Source: Rhizoclosmatium globosum (taxonomy: Eukaryota; Chytridiomycota; Chytridiomycetes; Chytridiales; Chytriomycetaceae). From it: DNA of 64,000 bases. The stretch covers positions 248,001-312,000 of the forward strand of contig MCGO01000045.1 of the NCBI GenBank assembly GCA_002104985.1. Reading direction: 5' to 3'. Below are positions 9,701-16,279 of the stretch, one piece after another. Within the stretch, counting starts at the first letter, position 1; each line of letters begins with the position of its first letter. The notes beneath the pieces are model-generated. The model had not been told where the DNA came from, made no database searches, and saw only the letters and a list, made by a program, of their open reading frames with translations. The position numbers and the translations under genes are program-made.

Positions 9701-11526
9701 TTGAGACGAAAAGTTCTCTCCAGCTGACCATCACCAATATGAGTGCGATTGTGCCAAATATGATTTTGAGTAGAGAAAGTCTGAGGCTTAGGTTTCTTTG
9801 CAGCAGCTAGTCCAAGATTGTTGGTTGGATTAACAGGTGATTTGATCACAAGTGGAAAAAGTCCTTTGTCTCCAACACCTTTTGCAACTACAGTACGAGA
9901 TTTGTTTGCAGGAAAGTGACCAATATTGACTGACATATCGTTGTGATCAAATAGCACATCAAACTTGTTCTTAGTTGTTATGTCCCAGACACTGAGAAGA
10001 TTATGGTTGGCTGCAGGTATATACTCAATTGGAGGTGTTGTATATATCTCAGAGATTGCTGTGGTGCCTGAAATTACTCCTTCTCTCCCAGGACCAACAA
10101 TCTTTGCGCCGCTGATTCCTCCATAAACAGTGGCTGAGCGCGAGGATACATCAAACATTGGATCATTTCCAAGGGATCCAGTTGCTGCAGAGTCAACATT
10201 GACAGTTATAGTTTTGGTTGAGACAAGAGAGTAGGCATCAATATCGTTGTTTATTTCGATGACCACAAATGCTCCTCCCAAGTTGCTGCCACCTGTAGTT
10301 CTTCCTGGTTGAGCAACTGACTTGACCATCACCAGTGGAAGAGGCTTGCCTTGCTGATCCAGTCTCCCAATAGCCATAGTTTTACACGCAATAGCTGCTG
10401 CCGCTCCAGCAGCTGTAGAGAAAGTAACCCAACCAAGGCCAAGAGTCTTTCCTTGACCAAGGGACACTCGTCCTGTTGGACCAAATCGAGACATTGCATT
10501 CTTCACTGCTTCCTCAGAAATTCCAGGGGGTAAGTTTCTGACAAAGACTTCATTGGGATCTCTATCGCGAGCATCACGATCACGTTGGCCACGGCCACCT
10601 GAACGCTGACCAGAAGTGACATGATGATGTTGTGACGATGGTTGCACAGTAGACTGAGAGGAAGTGTTTGCTTGAAGAGCTGAACCTACTTGACGAGTGT
10701 CATCGTCTCCACGTTGTGCAGCAAGCTGTTTGAGGAATGCAGATCTTGCAGCCAGAAAATCAACCATTTCCACAATAGTATTGCGAGGAGCAGCAGCACC
10801 AGCATTGTCAACATTGCGACGGAATGAATCGACCAAGTCCACAGCAGTGTCAGGATGAAGACCAAGACGTGCTCTTTCACCCCATCTTGTTTGAGTGACA
10901 TTAATATCAGCGGCTGCTGGGAAACCATCCAAAGATAACTCATACTGGACTTGAGCAAGTCTTTCCATGTATTGGAGTGCAGATTCATGAGATAGTTGCT
11001 TTGGGCGATCCATCAAAGCCTTTCGAGTATCAATACTAGACGTGGTATGATGGTCAATTTCACGGAGAAAAGTTGTCCATTGTTGATGTGGCGTTTGAGG
11101 ATTCGCTGGATTCACCACAAAATACTTTGCCAGATCGTCATCAAGAAACTTCACCAGTCCACCACGAAGAATATCATTATATTGATTGTGAATCATAGTC
11201 TGAGTGTTGAGATCTTTCCAATCTTCACGAGCTGGGATTGAAGGTAAAGCTGGTTGGTAGTTGGCATCACCAGGGGCACCAACAGCTACCACAGCAGCAA
11301 CTGCTGCAATTCGAGTTGCTGGGAATTCAGCCGCAGTTGGGGCTGGAAAATCAGTGGTAAAACGATCCATTCCCTTGGCATTGAGATGATTTGGCCGCAC
11401 CATACCCCTTCCAGGTTCCAGAGCATTGAGTGCAAAACTGGCTGTCTGAAGGAATTTGTGAAAGTGAGTGGCTGCATTGGCGCGAGACAATTTTCCAGCT
11501 GGAACAGTGTTGGTTCGAGTGGACAT
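3706..11526 (-). CDS. copia Gag-Pol polyprotein with RRM-like Gag domain and 45-unit linker repeat
   Basis: 2606 codons without a break. Gag occupies about residues 1-320. An RRM-like domain lies at about 327-405, with RNP2-like VFVRNLPP and RNP1-like LGLGWVTF; no CCHC zinc knuckle is visible in Gag. Protease carries DSAAT near 445. The integrase zinc region (H-x3-H, then CPCEAC) is near 594-640; the catalytic core has D in TMDLMV, D in LDKGGE and E in GMEEGW at the canonical +36 spacing. Residues about 1049-1946 are 45 copies of a 20-residue Ser/Ala/Pro-rich unit. Reverse transcriptase follows, with WADD in place of YVDD near 2279. RNase H (DADWAG, SAEVIAA, CDNQ, HMDVKY) ends the protein. 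Without the repeat the length is about 1700 residues, ordinary for the group. Confidence 0.93.
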   Translation of the reverse strand: MSTRTNTVPAGKLSRANAATHFHKFLQTASFALNALEPGRGMVRPNHLNAKGMDRFTTDFPAPTAAEFPATRIAAVAAVVAVGAPGDANYQPALPSIPAREDWKDLNTQTMIHNQYNDILRGGLVKFLDDDLAKYFVVNPANPQTPHQQWTTFLREIDHHTTSSIDTRKALMDRPKQLSHESALQYMERLAQVQYELSLDGFPAAADINVTQTRWGERARLGLHPDTAVDLVDSFRRNVDNAGAAAPRNTIVEMVDFLAARSAFLKQLAAQRGDDDTRQVGSALQANTSSQSTVQPSSQHHHVTSGQRSGGRGQRDRDARDRDPNEVFVRNLPPGISEEAVKNAMSRFGPTGRVSLGQGKTLGLGWVTFSTAAGAAAAIACKTMAIGRLDQQGKPLPLVMVKSVAQPGRTTGGSNLGGAFVVIEINNDIDAYSLVSTKTITVNVDSAATGSLGNDPMFDVSSRSATVYGGISGAKIVGPGREGVISGTTAISEIYTTPPIEYIPAANHNLLSVWDITTKNKFDVLFDHNDMSVNIGHFPANKSRTVVAKGVGDKGLFPLVIKSPVNPTNNLGLAAAKKPKPQTFSTQNHIWHNRTHIGDGQLERTFRLKAVDGLDLDAEVLVNGSCPCEACILGKLPRLPHSRSKGAQYVPDDLLAVVTMDLMVFSNVSLGGSKYWISFTVPNALGYRFGFGVDSKGKAAKHLQWSWRWLERTTGQKVKSWFLDKGGENHPQWFLDMCEENGVSFINTGTAEPESLGMEEGWHGIAMGRHRALQIRANAPTNLWVDGMNNQCQIYNSFLHSDHTITPHQALFGKKPTVRDLKTMFQTMYIRVLPKNYIEGKVSPRAVRGRYIGHSNYPWQPRREHPGYRCLTVDNDATSIMVGRDVYFREDHFHPGTHEPLSAPIRSLSWSDFRDDTGFPHDPETIQDNLERRRSWGVLTNDETSESVVINEVERDVSSTATQPHAILSPTPSLDQPSTPSDYGTPAETPATATPPSQVDVNVVDGDSESEEEDTPATPTPAPRRTLRSNTTMPAFSKILGNDGFEDSANVAAASGVCSPSSPPAKSVSNVAAASGVCSPSSPPAKSVSNVAAASGVCSPSSPPAKSVSNVAAASGVCSPSSPPAKSVSNVAAASGVCSPSSPPAKSVSNVAAASGVCSPSSPPAKSVSNVAAASGVCSPSSPPAKSVSNVAAASGVCSPSSPPAKSVSNVAAASGVCSPSSPPAKSVSNVAAASGVCSPSSPPAKSVSNVAAASGVCSPSSPPAKSVSNVAAASGVCSPSSPPAKSVSNVAAASGVCSPSSPPAKSVSNVAAASGVCSPSSPPAKSVSNVAAASGVCSPSSPPAKSVSNVAAASGVCSPSSPPAKSVSNVAAASGVCSPSSPPAKSVSNVAAASGVCSPSSPPAKSVSNVAAASGVCSPSSPPAKSVSNVAAASGVCSPSSPPAKSVSNVAAASGVCSPSSPPAKSVSNVAAASGVCSPSSPPAKSVSNVAAASGVCSPSSPPAKSVSNVAAASGVCSPSSPPAKSVSNVAAASGVCSPSSPPAKSVSNVAAASGVCSPSSPPAKSVSNVAAASGVCSPSSPPAKSVSNVAAASGVCSPSSPPAKSVSNVAAASGVCSPSSPPAKSVSNVAAASGVCSPSSPPAKSVSNVAAASGVCSPSSPPAKSVSNVAAASGVCSPSSPPAKSVSNVAAASGVCSPSSPPAKSVSNVAAASGVCSPSSPPAKSVSNVAAASGVCSPSSPPAKSVSNVAAASGVCSPSSPPAKSVSNVAAASGVCSPSSPPAKSVSNVAAASGVCSPSSPPAKSVSNVAAASGVCSPSSPPAKSVSNVTAASGVCSPSSPPAKSVSNVAAASGVCSPSSPPAKSVSNVAAASGVCSPSSPPAKSVSNVAAASGVCSPSSPPAKSVSNVAAASGVCSPSSPPAKSVSNVAAASGVCSPSSPPAKSAALAALARTPAAFQDPFQEICMETLSSPKSNKDRRSRHYNKSTPSYASSPPVVPKHDAKDKSFIPLQGLAAFCGSQNTFEAFAGLSEGVAGFASCATALLLQEEDFDEVELDEVRFLTGVGQRYGLALSVLDGPSIQAGLKDEKWRAAIEKELSQFWGLKVWKLVWLPPGARTLGTIWVLKIKKNDITGETQYKARLCMDGRRQVEGVDFSQTYSGTPHMNSLKILTRIVTERGMVTRQCDAKGAHLTTDRDRVMYVKVPQGMEVAPEDRGKVLELLRTMYGQRQAPLMWERNRDRALESIGMTRNPHEPLVFKKEIIKEGRTHFIYVLTWADDFFFAADKDVEKELELLIVELGKHFELTVKPCVDQFISIVFQFKDGASSMSQTAYLEGILSEFLENQSGKRRTAWRQTDDSKFDATDDPSALDTEFLTGKNYYRLVGLLQYLTITRPTIQQAVGKLARHTTKTRRIHWERAQELLEYLNGTRNYGLIYRRSESPAEFLLEGFGDADWAGDAATRRSTTGAVVRIGKSAVLSFSKRQPIVADSTVSAEVIAACSVAKELVWVRNMLTWFGYPQDGPTRLWCDNQGTVFNLEEGAQRHKTKHMDVKYMFLRDLVRQHLITVGHMPDTKMLADILTKGLGWIKFEFCRDAFGEFDVSTL
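5687..8379. repeat. 60-bp minisatellite, about 44.9 units, inside gag-pol
   Basis: Head-to-tail 60-bp units, identical by eye except for one C-to-T change at 6033 (Ala to Thr in the protein). Each unit encodes 20 residues containing SGVCSPSSPPAKS and keeps the frame. It lies in the variable linker between integrase and reverse transcriptase. The homogeneity implies very recent expansion or ongoing unequal exchange. There are no spacers, so it is not a CRISPR array. Confidence 0.97.
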
Positions 11527-11590
11527 TGTAAGAAGAGAAGGCTGGAGTCGAGCAAAGACAAAGAGTAATCCAGCAAATAGAAGCGAGGTG

Positions 11591-11613
11591 TAGAGCTGTT
11601 GAGACTCTTAATC
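11591..11613 (-). other. primer-binding site, probable half-tRNA-Lys(CUU) type
   Basis: The 23 bases abutting the 5' LTR, read on the window plus strand (the sense of the primer), end in TGAGACTCTTAATC. That is the anticodon-arm sequence of eukaryotic tRNA-Lys with anticodon CTT (loop CTCTTAA), and TAGAGC, typical of the D arm, lies just upstream. Drosophila copia primes from a cleaved initiator-tRNA half in the same geometry. The match to a tRNA-Lys half is from memory of the tRNA consensus, so it is an inference. Confidence 0.5.
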
Positions 11614-12153
11614 AATGAGAACCTCGGAGACGAAGCTCGTAATAGTAATGCTTGTAATTTGGTTCGTGGCCTGAGTGTTGTTGCAATAAGGTAAGCAACA
11701 GATGCGGCAAGGCGACGAGAACCCAAATGACAAACCTGAGTGTTGTTGCAATAAGGTAAGCAACAGATGCGGCAAGGCGACGAGAACCCAAATGACAAAC
11801 TGGTAGATCATTATATTTAGAACTTCGATAATAAGAGAATCATTCATAAACAAAAGAGAATTACCCTGAGTGTTGTTGCAATAAGGTAAGCAACAGATGC
11901 GGCAAGGCGACGAGAACCCAAATGACAAACTGGTAGATACCAGTATCAAGAGGGGAGTCCCTTGCTTCTTATACACTCAAGGGAAAGGGAGAGATTTAAG
12001 GAATGATTAAATGGAGTGATTAAATGGACTTTCACTTGGTGTAAAAATAGTGGGAGGCACCAAGTGGACTGTGAGACACTGAGTGGACTGGAAACTAGAT
12101 AGAAGAAAGATAACCCGGAAAGGAATTGTAGAAGATAGGCAGTATATCTCACA
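11614..12153 (-). repeat. 5' long terminal repeat of the copia element
   Basis: 540 bp, same sequence as 3152-3691 by eye, including the three 65-bp sub-repeats. As the 5' LTR it should hold the promoter and transcription start of the element; no clear TATA box was assigned. Confidence 0.9.
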
Positions 12154-12158
12154 TTGAT
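12154..12158. repeat. target-site duplication, right copy (TTGAT)
   Basis: Exact match of 3147-3151 on the other side of the element. It also fixes the outer end of the right LTR at 12153. Confidence 0.85.
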
Positions 12159-12917
12159 CGTGACAAGAAACGTTTTGTGGCAGCGTACAAGGCGTCCGAA
12201 GACTTGGCGGCTGTTCGTGTGACTACGTTTGACGATCCTGAGAACGAGGACCAGTCTTATCGTCCAGTTTCTGATTTGCCAAAAGAAGCAAGTCGGTTGG
12301 CTGATTTGCTGCATGGCTGGGGCGTTCCTGAGCACATTGAGAAAATGATGCGCTGTTCATTCAGAATCTCGTCAGCTAGCATCTATGATCTTCCAGATTT
12401 GGAGACTTATCGCAAGGAACGAGTTATTTTGATTGGCGATGCGGCGCATGGAATGGTACCAAATGCAGGAATTGGATTGTTGACTGGTTTGGAGGATGTT
12501 GGAACCTTGCTTGCAATCTTGCGGAGATTTCCGAAACCACAGGATTGGAACAAAGCCCTTGAATTATATTCATCAATTCGCGTTCAAAGAGGCACCGCTG
12601 CTCAAAATAGAGCACGAAATATCCGTGGAAAGGGTATGGCTACCTCAATCTTTGGAAGTGGTTTGAATCATTTCATATTCAGTCTTGTTGTGGCCGCGGG
12701 GAACAAGGGATACTTTACACATTACACGGCGTTTGATTGTGAAGACGAAGTGGCAAAGATTCTCCAGGAGAATTGATATCTTTCCTGCAATTAGTTTTAA
12801 TAGATACGTGGCCAACAAACAGAGAAATTAAGGTCACTATTTAATTAATCAATTTTCAGGTTTGTGCGATGAACGCTAGATTTTCCTTCCCAAATTCTGG
12901 CTTTGACCAATTTAACA

Positions 12918-14311
12918 ATGTCATCCCCGTCAGTCATCATCGTCGGAAGTGGACTTGTCGGTGCCGCAACAGCCCTTGCTCTGCACCAGGTTGGAGTCAA
13001 GTCTACAATGTACGACCAAGTGAATCCAATGGAGGTGATCATGCGTGGTGACGCTATTGAGTTTGGGGAGTCGGGAGGTAACAAATCAATCAAATTCACT
13101 CTCGCTAACATCACCTTTCAGGTGCTGTTTCAATCCAAGCTGGAGGATTGCGTGTATTACGCACTCTTGGGCTGTTGGAAGAGTGTTTTGCAGCTGGTAC
13201 ACCGTTGCCATATGTGACTTGGGCCAAGATTGACGGATCTAAACCAATTGTCGGAGACTCGAAAGTGGGGAACAAGAAGGCTGGAGAGACGGATCCTGCT
13301 TTGCAAGTTCCTTTGCAGATCCTTCGTTCGACGGTACATAAACGCCTTAATTTGAATGGCGGAACCAATTTACTGACACATATTTGAAGCTGCACACGAT
13401 TCTTATGAGAGCTTGTCATAAAGTCGGAATCAAGACTCTTGTCGGAAAGAAACTCTTGGATGTGAAGCAGGAGGACGACACGGTCACTGCGACTTTCGCT
13501 GATGGAACCACTGCCACTGGAAATCTTCTCATTGGAGCCGATGGAATTCATTCGACTACACGTCGCAAAGTCTTTGGTGAAGATTTGGTTGCAAAGTATA
13601 TGGGAGAAATGGGACATATTGGCGTTGTCAACATCAAGGAACACAACATCACCATCAAGGAGACAGAGAAAACCGCATTCTTCATTGATCGCGACAAGAA
13701 ATATCTCGCTGCAACTTTCCAAGTCTCTGACGATATTGCTGCAGTGAATATCACCACGTTTGGTGATGCGGAATCCCAAGATCAATCGTATCGTCCTGTG
13801 ACGGATCTGCCAAAGCATGCTGGTCGTTTGGCTGACTTGTTAAAAAGTTTGGGTACACCTCCACACTTGGAGCAGATGATGCGTTGCTCATTCCGTTTGT
13901 CAAGCTATGGAATTTATGATCTTCCAGACTTGGAGAGTTACCACAAAGGACGCGTCATTTTGATTGGAGACGCAGCTCATGGAATGGTGCCAAGTGCAGG
14001 TATTGGTTTGTTGACTGGACTCGAGGATGTGGGTACACTTCGAGCCTGTTCCAACAACTTCCTGACCAAAAGACTGGAACAAGGCTTTGGAATTGTACTC
14101 CAAAATCCGCGTCGCTCGTGGTACGACTGCTGCAAATCAATCGCGTGATTTATTCACTCAAACCTATGCGACGACTCCAATTATTGGTGGCGGCTTTAAT
14201 CACTTTGTTTTCCGCCTTGCCATCGCTGCTTCGAATGCAAGTTTATTCACACTATACACGGTCTTTGATTGCGACGCTGAGGTTGCCAAGCTTATCAAGG
14301 AGTCAAAGTGA
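12918..14311 (+). CDS. FAD-dependent monooxygenase, copy C (frame broken near 3' end)
   Basis: Exons 12918-13077, 13122-13333 and 13390-14311. ATG at 12918 leads into IIVGSGLVGAATALALHQVG; GADGIHSTTRR and IGDAAHGMVPSAGIGL are intact. After the segment GLEDVGTL the frame fails: one base is missing near 14042 and another near 14075, after which the family C terminus (ELYSKIRVARGTTAANQSRD and on to the stop at 14309-14311) is read in a different frame. If real, the protein would end at 14148 with about 38 foreign residues in place of the last 90. It follows copy B head-to-tail, 141 bases after B's stop. Same predicted chemistry as copy A. Confidence 0.75.
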
Positions 14312-14375
14312 ATGCTTCCGCCGCAGTTCGTTTTGTTCATTGTTTCCTTCTTTACCTTACTAGACGTTTATTCAA

Positions 14376-14994
14376 CTATTTCTGAAGTAAAGTCGCTTCT
14401 GAAGATATGAGAACTGCGCCAAATGCAATAACAGCAACCCAGATAGCACGCTGTGTTGCCTCCATTTTCAAACTTTCAAGACGAGTCTTGATGCCGCTCA
14501 ATTCGACCGTTAGTTTATGATGAATTTCCTGGATCCTTAGATCTATTCGAGTTGCCAGAGCACGCCTTTCTGCTTTGTGGTTGTTCAGATCCATTGAAAC
14601 ATCAGCCTTGAGAGTAGTTGTCTTGTCTGACGTCTTTTGAGTGAGAGAGTCCAGAGAGCGAGAAATTGAGTCAATATCTGTTCGCATTAGAGAGGATTCG
14701 TTTCTGCGCAGGCTATGAAGGGCATGTGAGCAGGCCGGTGTACAGTATGATCGAAAGGGTTCAGGGAACATACACATCCAATTCGTTCCTCAGTCCGTGA
14801 CTCATCTTTTGCGCAAAATACGCTGCATTCTCAACATCTGATTTTCTGAGGATTCGCGAGTCGAGGTTTGCGCGTGAGTTCTGGAGCATTGTTTGAACTG
14901 CATTTGCGAGGGCAACTGCCTGGCCCCGAGTCACAGAGCTCGTTGAAGTTAGGGCAGAGACAAAGGCGAATGTGTCAATTGCGGGTCGTTTCAT
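14376..14994 (-). CDS. CCDC90/DUF1640 family mitochondrial coiled-coil protein
   Basis: Exon 1 14774-14994, GT-AG intron 14713-14773 (donor GTATGT), exon 2 14376-14712; 185 residues. The N-terminal TFAFVSALTSTSSVTRGQAVALANA matches the 'L-x-x-G-x-T-x-x-Q-A-x-A-x-x-x-A' head of DUF1640 proteins (human MCUR1/CCDC90, yeast Fmp32). The middle is a long amphipathic coiled coil (SRSLDSLTQK, LKADVSMDLNNHKAERRAL with the family's LDLN-type signature). It ends in a membrane segment, RAIWVAVIAFGAVLI. These proteins sit in the inner mitochondrial membrane and are linked to calcium uniporter or respiratory-complex assembly. No classical presequence precedes residue 1, so the N terminus may be incomplete. 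It is divergent with the next gene, 153 bp away. Confidence 0.75.
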
Positions 14995-15147
14995 TGGTTC
15001 TGGTGAGTTTTAATTACGAACAAAAAAGAAGAAGAAAGAAAGAGAATGTTACGATTCGTCCAACGTCCCCAAATCCTGACCCGCTTTGCATCTCTCCCCA
15101 AATCGCCCTTTCTTCCCTGTCTTTCCCTCTCAAGATATCCACGCAGA
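14995..15147. promoter_or_regulatory. shared divergent promoter region
   Basis: 153 bases between the start codons of the CCDC90-type gene (-) and the cobalamin adenosyltransferase (+), which must hold both promoters and 5' leaders. Both products are expected in mitochondria. No specific factor site was recognised. Confidence 0.45.
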
Positions 15148-16078
15148 ATGTCGGATACTGAAGATCAAAAGCGCTTCAAGATTTACACTCGAACTGGTGA
15201 TAAAGGTGTGTTCCGCCTTCCCTGATTCGGAACCATCCGGGACCTGTAAACCAACTCTACATCCGTAGGAACCTCGGCTCTCTACACTGGAGAGCGCAGA
15301 TCTAAAGATGATGTTATCTTTGAGGCTCTTGGGACTGTCGATGAGTTGTCGTCATACTTGGGGTTGGTTTGTTGTGCGGAAAGTGACGCATGCTGACTTG
15401 CTATTATTCAGACTTGCCAGAGAGTTTTGTGAGGATTCAAAGAATGGCTTGGAGGAGAATTTGGAAAAGGTATGTGAAACTAGCTGAGATTTGATATTTG
15501 GTGGGGAATACATGGAAGCAAGACAGCAATGCGGAGAACTCGCGGAGTATGAATTGCGTTAGTCAGGATGCATTCTCGTCAGAAGTTATGGAATAATGAG
15601 AAAATCTGGTATTCAATCTGGTATCCTGGATCCCATTTCCATTACCCTCATTCCAACATATTTCGTTTGGTGTCTAAACAAACGCTTGTTGTAGATTCAA
15701 TGCATTCTTCAAGATGTGGGATCCAACTGTGCTACACCACGTAACGCCGCATCTGTTTTCAAACGTACCCGAACCGAATTTGACGTGGACGGAGCTCTCG
15801 TTCTGGAACTCGAACAATGGATTGATAAACTCGACGAGTCCCTTGAGCCACTCAAGAATTTTATTCTTCCATCTGGTGGAAAAGCTGCGTCCACACTTCA
15901 TGTAGCACGTAACATTTGTCGATCTGCTGAACGAAAAATTGTGCCTCTTGTGGCTGAAGGAATTGCTGATGCAAGTGTTGGTAAATACGTTAACCGACTG
16001 TCTGACTACTTGTTTACTGCTGCGCGTTTTGCTGCTAAGCATGAAGGGAAAACAGAAAAGATTTACAAAAAACCTTGA
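15148..16078 (+). CDS. MMAB: ATP:cob(I)alamin adenosyltransferase (PduO/MMAB type)
   Basis: Makes adenosylcobalamin from reduced cobalamin and ATP, in the mitochondrion in eukaryotes, for methylmalonyl-CoA mutase. Exons 15148-15205, 15269-15362, 15412-15469 and 15695-16078. Signature order is complete: [10 protein letters not shown] with [10 protein letters not shown] across the first splice (ATP and substrate loop), [19 protein letters not shown] across the second, then [15 protein letters not shown], and near the C terminus [17 protein letters not shown] (the RLSDxLF signature). At about 197 residues the length suits the core enzyme. An early [11 protein letters not shown] start leaves little room for a targeting peptide. 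The 225-nt third intron is long for this region. Presence implies that this fungus uses vitamin B12. Confidence 0.92.
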
Positions 16079-16279
16079 GAATTAAACTTGAATTCATTGG
16101 ATAATACATGTTTATTCGAAAGGAAACAAGAAACAGCAAAAACAAAGTAAGACGACCTAAAAAACACATCCGCTCTTTCTCAAACCAGCTGACGCGACTT
16201 GACTTGCCGCCAAAGCTGACTCTCAAAAACACTCCCACAGAAACGGGAAACAACCTACGAAACGAAACCTACCCCTCAC

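Larger units (their letters stand above)
3152..12153 (-). mobile_element. full-length Ty1/copia LTR retrotransposon
   Basis: A 9002-bp element inserted in monooxygenase copy B, transcribed on the minus strand. From right to left: 5' LTR 11614-12153, primer-binding site at about 11591-11613, one gag-pol frame 11526-3706, a short polypurine tract at 3694-3702, and 3' LTR 3152-3691. The order protease, integrase, reverse transcriptase, RNase H defines the Ty1/copia (Pseudoviridae) type. The LTRs are the same length and show no difference I could find by reading, the duplication is perfect and the frame is unbroken, all signs of a recent and possibly still competent insertion. Confidence 0.93.
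2381..12776 (+). pseudogene. FAD-dependent monooxygenase, copy B, split by a retrotransposon
   Basis: Exons 2381-2534, 2586-2797 and a third exon beginning at 2852 that is interrupted at 3151 and resumes at 12154-12776. The left part carries GSGLIGAATALALHKVG and GADGIHSTTRR; the right part carries IGDAAHGMVPNAGIGL and the conserved C terminus. The break falls in the codons for the FYVDRDKK-type segment common to the family, and the two halves are in the same frame once the insertion and one copy of the 5-bp duplication are set aside. The copy is therefore otherwise intact and was inactivated by the insertion. Its start gap from copy A (81 bases between stop and ATG) shows a tight head-to-tail tandem. 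Confidence 0.85.

Noticed and set aside
11591..11613. A tRNA gene
   Set aside because: Only the D-arm and anticodon-arm part is present, with no T arm or acceptor stem; its position beside the LTR fits a primer-binding site.
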